Positions 52,090 through 64,000 of a stretch of 64,000 nucleotides of DNA are shown piece after piece. How positions within the stretch are numbered: position 1 is the stretch's first letter; every line of letters starts with the position of its first letter. Made by a program: the position numbers and the translations under genes. The DNA comes from Rhipicephalus microplus (taxonomy: Eukaryota > Arthropoda > Arachnida > Ixodida > Ixodidae): assembly GCF_043290135.1 (NCBI RefSeq), contig NC_134704.1:23775501-23839500 (forward strand), in the 5' to 3' direction. Under the pieces are notes generated by a model, which had not been told where the DNA came from, ran no database searches, and saw nothing but the letters and a program-made list of their open reading frames with translations.

Positions 52090-54020
52090 TTACGAAACAC
52101 AGTAATGTTCGCCCTGAAGCTGACCACGCAATGTCGTACACGATGGCATCTTTATTATCACTGCTTCGGGACGTGAACCTCAACTTGCTGTCATCGTGTA
52201 TAAGTATAGGGATAGTTATGTTGGGTGATTTCCGTGCATGAAAAGAGAGGGGTGTAGAACGTGATTTTCTTTTTTCCGGTGAGCGCAACGTGGCATATGT
52301 GCACCGATAGCAGGATGGGGAAGAGCGAAAGCGCCACCCCGCCATGTGGAGTTCACCTCATCAACCTTCTTAACGCGGGAAACAGCAGAAGCTTTCGGAA
52401 ACACAATCGCTTTTCTAAAATTACATCAATAGCGTCAAAGCCAAGGGGTGCTCCCAATATAAGAAAAGAAGTTGCTTTAAGCTTGCACTAGGTTTACGCA
52501 TCTTGAACAGCTTGTAAGAGAGAAAATTGGTGACCTGTTAATTATCGGGCTCGTCAATGGTGTGACCATTATTAAGATTTTAATATGTTGTTTTAGGTCT
52601 TAGATTTATAAAACTGGATCCGCAGTTGCGACGATACTGCTTTTGAGAAAAAACAAGAAAGGCAAATAAATCTAGGACAAACAGTACAGCGCCGCACACT
52701 AATAAACCAGTGCATATGTTAGCACAGTCCTTCCAATTAACGTGCCAAGATGTGTAACGCCGGTTCGATGTCTTTCTTGTTTAGAGACGCGTGTGTGGAT
52801 CCCTAAAGTAAAAAGATGCGCTCAGTCGCACCCAATTATAGACCTTCCTATCCCCAGAGCCACCTTTGAAAAGAATCGTTTTAACTTTTCTTTCGTAGCC
52901 GTTTCTGCAGTGAAGCGTCTGATTGAAGGGATATTCTCTGGAATCCCCGAAGGCCGCATTGACTCCTATGAAACTGACGTTGCCCAGAACTTACTTTTTT
53001 TTTCAATAGAAAGATTTCGCGAGTCGTGAAAAGCAGTCCCTGCTAAGCCAGCCAATCGAAATTGTTTTTGTCCTTTTTTTAGATGGCACCATATTCTTTC
53101 CCGAAATTGATTTATTGTCTGACATATCTGTCAAGTAGTTAAATGAGTAAGCGTGGTTAAATTTCTGTACATCGATACCTCTGGTTACATTAAGCTCGAT
53201 AGATGGCTGCTGCGTGTACTAGCTGCGTTCGAATTATTTTCTCTTCACTGGCTTTCAGTGGAGGAAGTGAAAGTTGTTTGTAGTGTGATATCGCGTGTAC
53301 GTTGTTGAGGTAAACCCGAAATAAGACTTTCTGTGGTGGTATCTAAAAGATATAAGCAAAAAAATAAAAATAAAAAAGCGACAGAATTAGCTTGAGATTA
53401 GAAAATGTGTACGCATATCGCCCCAACACAACCACTTTGCATTGGAAAATGAAAAAAAAGTCTATCTGATATTGAAGGTATTATAAACATAATAGCGGCG
53501 GCATTCAATACTTTACACATTAAGCTAGTTTAACATGAGGCAATATGAGGTATACGAGGTGCTCTAGAACACGTATTCGAGACACAATTTCAACAACCTT
53601 CATAGAATTGCAAATTCACTGAGGGGAGCCCCGTTTTCAATTAACTCTCGGCTGTTCATACCCCATAGATCATGAAATTTAAAACGGGGGTATGCCAGTT
53701 CACGTCAACGTATGTGAGATCTCGAACAACTTTGTATGGTCACATCTTTGGTCACAGTTCATAGCCGAAGAACACAATTTACTGAGGCGCTCTGACTGAC
53801 GTCACGTGCCAAACGGCTGGTGATCCTGCGATGCGCACAAGCGTGCACCAATGGGTGCGCTCTTCTGACTGAGGTCACGAGATAAACAGTCAGTGACCGT
53901 GCCTTCTGTGAACATAGCGGAGTGCATGGGCGGGACTACTTTTTTAGTCGCAGAAGTTATCAGCTGCCGCGCTTCAGTCATTTGTGTGAGGCCTCTACAG
54001 ACTTAAGTTGTACCCAATTA
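52090..54020. other. Unassigned DNA; one open frame of unclear origin
   Basis: The plus-strand open frame at 52742-53029 (95 codons) ends 'SYETDVAQNLLFFSIERFRES' and could be a LINE C-terminus, but I cannot match it to a family. The rest, including the palindrome-rich stretch at 53760-53900, has no supported gene. Confidence 0.35.
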
Positions 54021-54202
54021 TAGACCTATTTCATGTTTTTCAACAGCGGTAGGCGCCGTCAACTTACTGAGGCGCTTGTAACAACGTCGCGGAGCAGAGG
54101 CTCTGCCCAGCCTAAGCTCGCCATGACTTCTGTGATTACGTGATAACTGGAACGGCAGCTGCAAAGCCTTCTTGTAGAACAGCGCGCCAGGGAGCTTACC
54201 GC
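54021..54202. mobile_element. Truncated long-TIR MITE (relative of 23.3 kb)
   Basis: It is co-linear with the left half of the 23.3-kb element: AGCGGTAGGCGCCGTC, 'CTGAGGCGCTTGTAAC', CTGCCCAGCCTAAGCTCGCC, 'GTGATAACTGG', 'CAGCTGCAAAGCC'. The right half with the second TIR is replaced by a 9-bp tandem repeat. Confidence 0.75.
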
Positions 54203-54246
54203 GTACAACGTTTACAACGTTTACAATGTTTACAACGTTTACAAAC
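54203..54246 (+). repeat. 9-bp tandem repeat (TACAACGTT)n
   Basis: About 4.6 units with one C-to-T variant. It starts exactly where the MITE homology ends. Confidence 0.9.
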
Positions 54247-54693
54247 ACAGGTTAGGTCTATAGATAGTTACAGTCTATCGCTTGGACTGCTCGAAGCTCC
54301 GCGTCAGTAACTTCGCATCCTGTCACGTTAGTGTGTGTTTTCTTCTCAGTTCTGAGTGTTCCCAGTAACTGCCCATTTTTCATCAGTCCATGCCTTCTTT
54401 CTTCGTTCGCTAATATTCTTTTTTCCCCTTCACGTGTAGGGTATCCAAACTAAAACGCACTTGGTTAAGCTTAGTGCTTCATGCTTTTGTTTCTGTCTTT
54501 CAGTTTGGTACTCTACCTCCGTTTGTTTCTTATTTCCTATCCACAGCGCAAAGCATCCAACAGATTTCTACTTTCTCTTCTCTTTCTCTTCATTTGCAAC
54601 TCAAACAGTACGAACTCTTATTTTTTTCACAGATGGGGCATTTACCTACAGTACAAAGGTCAGCGCCTACTTATTCAGTAAGAGGTCTAACTT
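54247..54693. other. Unassigned pyrimidine-rich DNA, possible LINE 3'-UTR relic
   Basis: The part at 54395-54500 (CCCCTTCACGTGTAGGGTATCC, 'CACTTGGTTAAGCTTAGTGC') loosely resembles the 3' UTR of the LINE fragment at 4.05 kb. No coding remnant. Confidence 0.35.
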
Positions 54694-54922
54694 GAAGCAT
54701 CAAGGAAATGCATTCGTGGGGTTTAACGTTCCAAAACCACCATATGATTATGAGAGACGCCGTAGTGAAGGGCTCCAGAAATTTAGATCACCTGGGGTTC
54801 TTTAACGTGCACCCAAATCTGAGCACACGGGCCTACAACATTTCCACCTCCATCGGAAATGCAGCAGCCGCCGCCGCCGAGATTCGATCCCGCGACCTGC
54901 GGGTCAGCAGAAGCATCAAGGA
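54694..54922 (-). mobile_element. Tick tRNA-SINE family 1, 5'-truncated inside the tRNA head, with TSD
   Basis: The body is complete and the head runs through the B-box side to 'CTGCGGGTCAGCAG' (plus strand). A perfect 13-bp GAAGCATCAAGGA repeat flanks it (54694-54706, 54910-54922). The A box is lost, so this copy has no complete internal promoter. Confidence 0.93.
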
Positions 54923-56735
54923 GAGCTGCGGATGCATTACGCGGTCCAGTTTAGTTACTACAACCCTAAGCACGGCGCTATTAAAACGAACATTTGCGCA
55001 TTACGATCCAAGGAATGGTCATTGACTCTAGTAGGTACGCTGACATGTGACTTCCACTTACCACACACGAAGAACCTGTTCACTGCCGGTACATTGTCTC
55101 TACTCCCAGGTGTTTTGTCAGGGCTCCCCTTGAAGCGTTCGCGCTCACTGAAACAGCTTCGAAGCTCAAGTCAGCGCGTGCCGAAGATTCCAGTCGAGTC
55201 AAAGAAGCAGGTGAGCGAGAGAAGGCATACGCACATCGTCTCAATCCTCTCTCGAAAACCAATTCATCCGCGATCTTTGCTTTCCTCTGCTTCTGAAAGC
55301 CGGTCACTTCAATACTTATTTCTGCGAACGACCTAGAAAGAAAAAAGGAGGCCACCGGCGACATTGGAAGGTGGATGACGCGCCAACACAGAGGTCTTTC
55401 GTTTGAGCGGTGTCTAAAATTAAACGAAGCCGAGAGTTCACATAAAGCAGGATCAATGGAACGAAACACGCGAGAATAAAAAAGTACTTTTCTTCTTCTC
55501 TTTTTTTTTGTCATTACGGTGGGAAGAGACAGCAGAAGGACCGTCTGCCCATTCCCACCCAATGAGCCTGATTTGCATAGCTCGTCGACAGGGCTCCTTT
55601 AAATGGCCCGAGTGACCCGGGGAGTCTTAAGGTGCGCGTAGGTGCTTTCGAATGAGTGCCCGTCTCTGTCGCTGAAGCTTAAAGAAAGGTAATAAATATA
55701 AATAATTCTGATGAGCAGGCGTACGGGGAATCTTAATTTAAACGAATCAAGTAGTAAAATTTGAATCGAATGTAAAGGAATCGTGGGATTGCTCAGGCAT
55801 ACGCAGGATCTGAATAAAATACGACCAGCGAAAATAATATGCGTCGGTAGTGTTTTATAGCTTGCGCTATAGTGAGAGCTCTTGCTCAAAGAAAGTTACT
55901 CGGGCACTTTCTTTCCTCGATACAAATATTTGTGTGTTTAATTTGTTGTATATATAAAGTTATGGAGGTAGACATAAAGCGAAATAAGAAGAAATGCAAA
56001 TGAGTACGACAAGACGAATCTAAGACTGGCTAACGCGTAACTCAAAGTAAAAATAAATAGACCCAGAGAGAAAGAAGAGAGGATTTTCAGTATATTGCAC
56101 ACATATGATTGCACAAAACAGCTGGCGAAATAGTCCTCAAAAAGCTACACACTTCAAATGCATCAGTGGGCTAATACTATTCGCTCCTCGGATGAATCTG
56201 TTCACGACAGTGCGATTGCGACTCGTGAAGGCTTAGCAGTCAAACCACTTAACACAATTTAACGTGCGGATTTAAGTTTTTCCGGCTACATCGGTTTCTG
56301 TGGGGAGCCCGACCTGTCCCACCTTCATATCAAAAAGACCACCACCTTTTTAGCTTGGGCTCTCACGCAAGACTTGCATTCGTCATCTAAACGCTTGCTG
56401 TTAAGCTTTATACCTTCTACAGAAAGAGAAAAAAAACGAAATTTTTTTTTAACGAAAAATAAAGCAGCTTCGTACTTGGGGCTTCAAGCTCAATGGGAGT
56501 ACGGAGCGGAGCAGCCTTCTTTGTTTCGCTTAATTTTTTTTTGTTTTTAGCTTTCTTGCTCTCTCATCTTTTTTTTTTAATTTGTTGTCCCTAGAGTGTA
56601 GGATATTAAGTCAACCTTCGAGTTAATTTCCCTGCAGTGCTTGTACGCTTATTGTCACAATGTAACAGTAACAGTGTAACTCCGTGTGCTATTTTAATAC
56701 GCATTCTATTACCAACCACGGTACAAAAAAAAAAT
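54923..56735. other. Unassigned DNA, no supported gene
   Basis: The minus-strand frame at 55080-55562 (160 codons) overlaps a plus-strand frame and has no recognisable domain. Poly-T runs occur at 56440 and 56570. Confidence 0.4.
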
Positions 56736-56805
56736 AGCCGAGTGGTTATGACAATGGATCTCGGATCGCGGGTACGTGGGTTCAAATTCTGCGAAGTATT
56801 TACTT
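56736..56805 (+). mobile_element. tRNA-like SINE head, family unclear
   Basis: The A-box-like TAGCCGAGTGGTTATGACAATGG fits a class II (Ser/Leu-like) tRNA. It is followed about 30 nt on by a B-box-like GTGGGTTCAAATTCTGC, then a T-rich stretch. The T stem is imperfect and the acceptor ends do not pair, so a functional tRNA is unlikely. Confidence 0.5.
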
Positions 56806-58711
56806 TTTTTTTAATCTTTTTCTCCCTCTCAATTTCTCTCTCTGTACTTGTGCTTTCAACGTCACGTTTGTTTGGACAGCTTAGACGAAGATTTAACCAC
56901 ACAAACGCAAGAGCAATCTTTCGACTTAAGCCATTGAACGAACACATGATGTTTTTATTCATTCAGGTTACGTGCAGTTACATAAATATAGATCCAAGAT
57001 ATTTACAAGAAAAGGAGCACTACAAAACCGATAACCACTTCTCCCATTAATATTATAGCCTTTTCCGCTGAACAAATCGTCGCACGTGTTAGGGGTCAAA
57101 GCAAAGGTTCACTTGTGTCCGTTCAATGATGATAGTTTCCTGTCCGTGAAATACACCCGATGGTGAGCATAAGCAGTTTCGATGTTGAAATAGGAGTATC
57201 ACAAGAAGAAACGTAGATCATTTCCTTTAAAAGTTAGCGTTCCGTTGCCACCACGGCATTCAAAAACAGCCCGTCAAAATCACGCGGCCAAGCGGAATAT
57301 CGGTCACGGTTTTTTCGAAAGAAGGAAAATCACCAGCAACAAGTTAAAGCCCACGCGAGGGCCGACTCACGCTCGTAGCTGTTTCGAACAACGCGCGATT
57401 CCGGATTTCGCTTTAGTCAAGAATACAGAGGATAAAAAACAAATAATGGAAACCCTACGAAGACGTTCTGCTTTGGTTTTTGTGGCTTCTTAGTCGTCTC
57501 TGGAGTCCCATGCGAAGGGTCTGTAGCGGATCTAGCTGGGCCTAAGGGATTAGGCGAGAATAGGAGCTCGGCTTTTGTGGTCGTGGCGCCGTCTGGTGAT
57601 GAAGCTCAGGCAAGACAGCGGACACAAAAATATAAAGTAATATAAAGAAGAGAGACTAGGGGTGAACGGAAAGGGGGGAAGTCGCGCGATCGCAGAGGTG
57701 GGGAAATGCGTTGCCCGTTCGACTTTTTCCCCGGGTGGCTGGTTCGTGCTAGGTAATGGAGACGCACGATCCTGCTTCACAGGATCTCGCCTGCGGCTTC
57801 GGAAGGAGGTCACCATGGTCGAGATTACCTTCGCCGTTTCTATATATTCCAACGTTTACTTTTATGTTTCTCTCTTTTGTTTCAATGTGTAGCGTTCACT
57901 CTGTTCACATCGGCCTTCTTTTCCTTTTTTTTGTCAGAGGAAGGAAAAGCTACGGATACCTACCCCCCTCTTCCCCTATAGCTCATAATTCCGATTCTTT
58001 AGAGACACTGATCAGAAAGCGCGAACAGCGAATCACGGCGAAGTGAAAAGAGTAAATAGTCACAGTCGTATCGATCATCGATACGGCTGCAGTCGAAGTG
58101 TGCCAGGTTTTTTTAAGACTAAGGTTCTTTTTTTTTTTCGTTCTTTTTCTATCCTTGTACGGACGCAGATTCGCAAGTCTCTTTCAACGGTTTCCATCTG
58201 GACAATAACGTCGCATCATCGATGTCAATCATGACCAATATAACGAAAGGCTAAGTGGAGAATGCCCGAACGGAGAGGAAGAAAACAGTGGGGAATACGA
58301 CAAGCATATAACACAAGCAACCACCGAGACGACACGACTTCCATCGAAATGGATTCGGGTGGCCCTTATATAGTACGACGCTTCACCTCACCGCGATCGA
58401 CATCGTGACAGAAAGCGATGTAAATGTCACCAGGGCGTAGAGACGTACAATGAGACAAAGAAAGCATTCGGAGACGTTGCAGTTCCGTGCAGTAAGGTGG
58501 AAGATCGAAGGAGCGCGATCACACGGGCTATTGCACCTGTGAGGGGCCGCAGGCTACTGGAAATCAGGAGAAATCTAAGGGAAGATTATTCCGTGGTTTA
58601 AGAAAACTTAGATGTGTTTGGAGTTCATCGACAGTTTTCAAAACCTACACGTTATTAAAAGGCTCTCGTAAATCTTTCGAATTACGCCAATGTACTCCTA
58701 AAAAAAAAGAT
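56806..58711. other. Unassigned DNA, no supported gene
   Basis: No recognised domain or repeat. Poly-T runs at about 56805 and 58127. Confidence 0.45.
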
Positions 58712-58945
58712 ACATGTGTCGTGGTGGTCTAGTGATTTTGTGTGCTTGAGTGCTGATCCGAAGGTTGTGGGATGAAATCCCGGTCGCGGTGGTGGTATTT
58801 AGACTGATGCAAGTTATTAGAGGCCCATGTGCTTCCAATCAGGCGCACGAAAAAAAAAAAAAAACACCTGGCGGGCGGAATTTCTGAAGCCGTTCACTAC
58901 AGCGCCATGTATATTCATATCGTGGATTTAGGACATAAAGCCATG
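58712..58945 (+). mobile_element. Tick tRNA-SINE family 2, diverged
   Basis: The head is GTGTCGTGGTGGTCTAGTG with B-box-like GGGATGAAATCCC. The body contains 'TTAGAGGCCCATGTGCTTCC', a poly-A interruption at 58850-58865 and 'CATATCGTGGATTTAGGAC'. It is degenerate. Confidence 0.7.
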
Positions 58946-59946
58946 AAAATAACACCATTAAAGTTATTACGTGGATTATTATGTCAGCATAATACAAATG
59001 ATACACAAGCGCAAGAAGTCAACTATACCTGAGTACGTGCATTTTTTTTGCCGTATGATTCTGTAGTAATCTTTTTTTTGTTATAAATTTTATGACAGCA
59101 TCTGCGTTCGTCAAATATTTTCCGTAGATTTTCTTGCAGTCCTCGTTTTGTTCAGCCTACGGAAACAGCAGCTATAATTCGCGTTGCACCTTATTTCCGA
59201 CACAGAGGCGGAGCCTGTAGACCCGATTTCGTGCACCGTTATTCAGCCCGCAATGCCCGACTTTCTGCGCCTTTGAAAGTCCGCGGCCGCCGTCGTAGGT
59301 CTCAGTGGTACGGCACGAAGCGGAGACAGGCCGCGGATGACCGATGTCCGAGTTGTCACCCGAGGCACGTTCGGCTGGCGCGGACTTATTTCTGAGCTCG
59401 TTCGCACTTGGCTGTACGGCATGACATTGACGCATCTCGGGAGGCAAGCGTCCATCGCAGCGCGTGAGCGCCAGTTTGGAAATGCTGCACAAAGCCCGAA
59501 GTATAAACAAAAACACGAGAGTCGCGTGATGTATATGCTTCGTCGACGCCCCTTTTGATACGCCTGTCCGCCACAGGCGTCGCAATGAAACTGGACTTTT
59601 TGTTCGGGCTATGCCGCCATTTCAGGCTGAGTTCAGTGTTATAGGTGAGGGTTTGTTCACTCTGGCAAAAAGAGTCACAAAGAAGAATCAAGCTAACAAG
59701 CACCCCGCTTTTCAAGCCAGCCGTGATGGATCGCTGTTTCCGAAAGCCGTTACCATGCTTTATTGTTGACGTCGGTGGTGCGGTGGCAGCTTTCAACATT
59801 ACAGCGGCTCGCCCGCATCATTATATCACTGAATTTCACCACGCGTGCAGCCAATATAGATGCATTTCCCTGGCATCTCTACTACTTATTTTACTAGTTA
59901 CGGTAGGCAAGAGCGAAGTGCTGTGCTGTCACTCATCGTATTCGTG
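58946..59946. other. Unassigned DNA, no supported gene
   Basis: Long overlapping open frames at 59172-59799 (minus) in GC-richer DNA have no domain. Confidence 0.4.
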
Positions 59947-60255
59947 CATGTTGTACATCACATTAGGGATTGATTGATGAATTGATTGATTGATTGATTG
60001 ATTGATATGTGAAGTTTAACGTTCCAAAACCACCATATGATTATGAGAGACACCGTAGTGGAGGGCTCCAGAAATTTAGACAGCCTCAGGGTTCTTTAAC
60101 GTGCGCTCCAATTATGAGCATCCGGGTCTACAGCATTTGCTCCTCCATCCAAAATGCAGCCGCAGCAGCCGGGATTCGATCCCGCGACCTGCGGGTCAGC
60201 AGCCGAGTATACCTTAGCCACTAGACTACCGCGGCGGGGCCATGTTGTATATCAC
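59947..60255 (-). mobile_element. Tick tRNA-SINE family 1, full-length, with 15-bp TSD
   Basis: A complete minus-strand copy with a long (GATT)n tail at 59968-60006 (plus reading) and the head ending at 60240. The duplication CATGTTGTACATCAC / CATGTTGTATATCAC lies at 59947-59961 and 60241-60255 with one mismatch. Confidence 0.93.
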
Positions 60256-61930
<1,675 letters not shown>

Positions 61931-62158
61931 TCTTGAACGTCCCAACAATTTCACATGAATATAAGATACGCCATAGTGTAGTAGGGCTTCGCAACTTTTG
62001 AGTCTGGTGTTCTTTAACATGCACTGACATGGCGCAGAACAACGGCCCCTAGCGTTTCTCCTCCCCCGAAATGCAACGACAGCGGCCGTGATCGAAACCA
62101 CGACCTTCCGGTTGGCAGCCCAACACCGTAACTATACTGTACAACCACGGCGGAGTGT
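61931..62158 (-). mobile_element. Tick tRNA-SINE family 2 with (ATT)n tail
   Basis: The plus-strand reading runs from 'CTTGAACGTCCCAACAATTTC' (tail side) through 'GTGTTCTTTAACATGCACTGA' and 'ATGGCGCAGAACAACGG' to the head with 'TGATCGAAACCACGACC'. The B box is mutated. Confidence 0.82.
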
Positions 62159-64000
62159 TTTTTTGTCCTGTTCTTATCATTAGGGAAGAGAAGGATATTT
62201 ATATCCTGTTTGGCTCTTTATCCCTATCATGTCTTCTATGACTATTCTCCATTGTTCTCAGTTCTGCCATAAATAATTAATTAGGTGATGCTTCTTTATT
62301 TTTTAAAAATTTATTTCATGCATACCGGATCGTTTCAGAGTCTTGACTCGGAATAATTTTGTGCTGAGCACGGTAAAATTGTTGTTTTCCCTATGCTCAT
62401 CGTCCGACAAAGGGCGAGAAATTCACGCGATGGTTATCCACGTGTGACCGAAATAAAAAAAATAATGAAACTGAAATTTCGACTTTGTTCAATATTTGCA
62501 GAAGTGACTACTATAGACAGTTTATTCTTAGAAAGGCCGCCCACTTGCGAGCTTTGTCATGTTCCCCGATATAACTTTACACGTCGCTAATGATCAGTTG
62601 CGGTCGTCATTTTCGTTCAACACCCAACTGTGGGACTCTGTTTCGGCGATCCAGTTACTTTGGAAGCCCAGTCATTGTACAAAGCTTTTAGTTCGTGTTC
62701 CTTACCATCGATATCCATTGATATTTCCGGTAATTACCCTGAGGGCATTTATGAAAGGCTGCTTCGTTACACGTGCACAATTATCACCACATGCGTTCTT
62801 TGCTTTATTGCATACGCACGCGTGGACTCGTTTTCCACGCAAGTGCATGCAACGAGTGTTTTTATGAAGCCCCTACGTAACATTTACAAAACAGGGTTTC
62901 TTGCTCTATTCACCCCCCAAAAAATATTCGAGAAACCTTCAAATTATGCCACTTTATGGTACATTACGCACATTTTCTATTAATCGACAAAAAATACTTT
63001 ATGACATTCTGCAATTGACATATTGTGGCTGGTAAGTTTGCAAGACACATGTACTTTGAACGAATGTTCAGGATGACACAAATTTCGAGACATTCATTCC
63101 TAAGTTGCGCTAAACAGTATACGTGTGTGTTCTAGTTAGTTTTGTACTTCAGTGCTACCGACATCATTTCGATGAAAAAGAAAAATAGCCGAAGCAGACA
63201 TGAAGTTCTACTGTAAGTTTTATTCTCAAAGTCTGGTCTGCACCCCATTAAACTCCGAGTGAGTAGGCCTTGCAATATTTCTGGTTACATTTCGACTCTC
63301 GCAATGTTTGACATAAGCTAAAAAAATTGTTAATTTTTGCAACATATTAGAAATTACTTTTTTATAACGATTACAACAATTTTACAATGACTACGTCGGT
63401 AGAAAAGAGATGTTCGTAATTTGATCGCACTCACGTAAAAAACAAAAAAACAAAACAAAACAAGATAACCACTAATACTCAGAACTCTGTTATTTCTGCA
63501 ACCTTCAATGACTTTGTACGCGAATCATGCTGTGTGGCATATATTAGTGAATTATTGTGAAATAAAGAATGAGTGACACATGTGGCTTAGTGCAGTAGAA
63601 CGTTTGTTTCGCGAGCTGGTTCTTAATAGAATGTGATAGGACACGCAAATAGAGACAGTAAATGACAAAAATAAAGGAAAAACGTCCAACTAAAGGAAAC
63701 AGGCACGAATTGAAACAAGAGAGAGGACTGCGTGACTCATTCTTATGCGCCGATTCGGTAGCGACAGCGTTACGGCTGAGAAAAATGCACCATACTTTTT
63801 TTCACTTTTACGCACCTTCTTTGCTGGCTATTGAGAAACGTGGCAGTAAGTTGCATGTACGTCGAATACTTTCGGCTAGAAAGCAACTTTAAGCGCGAGA
63901 TCCCTCTACTGGCCTCTTTACTACGACGTTGAGAATTAGTTCTCCCCACGCAGCCCTCACGTTTACCCCGCATCCATCAGCCAGTGCGGGTTATTCTTCA
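62159..64000. other. Unassigned DNA; weak LINE-like remnant possible
   Basis: Frames at 62393-62590 and 62559-62867 together read like a frameshifted protein ('CELCHVPRYNFTR', then 'FSFNTQLWDSVSAIQLL'), loosely similar to LINE C-termini. I cannot support a family. The rest to 64000 is unassigned. Confidence 0.3.

Noticed and set aside
52742..53029. Small plus-strand protein of 95 codons
   Set aside because: It might be a LINE C-terminus, but no motif is strong enough to call, so it is only mentioned within the unassigned stretch.
55080..55562. 160-codon minus-strand open frame
   Set aside because: No recognisable domain, overlaps a plus-strand frame and the composition looks random.

Overview
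The window is a eukaryotic, repeat-dominated piece of genome, almost certainly from a hard (ixodid) tick. The main evidence is a tRNA-derived SINE present about a dozen times. Its body carries hallmark phrases such as 'GGTGGTTTTGGGACGTTAA' and it ends in (ATCA)n. It resembles the ixodid SINE class known as Ruka, an identification made from memory and not by search. Other high-copy tick-like repeats, fragments of several non-LTR retrotransposon lineages and very long microsatellites agree with this. There are no bacterial-type operons and no recognisable host gene. The long open frames either belong to retroelements or come from simple repeats, so the window reads as intergenic or deep intronic DNA.

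Layout. 1-5 kb: a tandem array with an embedded tetranucleotide tract, an RTE-type LINE 3' end (1.34-1.53 kb), and a LINE 3' fragment with an RNase-H-side zinc knuckle (3.35-4.16 kb). 5-24 kb: mostly unassigned DNA with SINEs (8.7, 9.1, 16.3, 20.0, 20.3 kb), a LINE C-terminus (20.8-21.1 kb), two (AC)n tracts of about 180 bp, and the first copies of a 0.75-kb repeat with a tRNA-like module. 23.2-25.7 kb: nested insertions, with a long-TIR MITE inside a SINE, a SINE inside the 0.75-kb repeat, and an RTE fragment abutting that repeat. 27.5-33.2 kb: TGACGTCA-rich inverted repeats and SINEs with clear target-site duplications. 33.6-39.5 kb: the densest cluster, reading (TA)n / tRNA-headed SINE / (TA)n / CR1-like LINE with an intact reverse transcriptase (RT) frame / foldback SINE / (TA)n / Penelope-like element (RT plus GIY-YIG endonuclease, with a hammerhead-like motif in its 3' region) / (CTGT)n / another LINE 3' end carrying a perfect palindrome. 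45.8-48.0 kb: a second LINE with an intact 654-codon RT frame on the minus strand. 48-64 kb: more SINEs, a third full copy of the 0.75-kb repeat, a partial MITE and unassigned DNA.

The elements interact in the usual retrotransposon way. LINE-encoded reverse transcriptases can mobilise the tRNA-derived SINEs, many of which are 5'-truncated and flanked by 8-16 bp duplications. Each SINE family carries its own tail motif, (ATCA)n, (ATT)n or (TA)n, and these tails sit exactly where several of the longest microsatellites lie. The observations most worth a second look are the Penelope-like element with its ribozyme-like motif, two foldback palindromes that look like template-switch products, the array whose microsatellite tract lengthens copy by copy, and the 0.75-kb repeat with a tRNA-like core and terminal hairpin.
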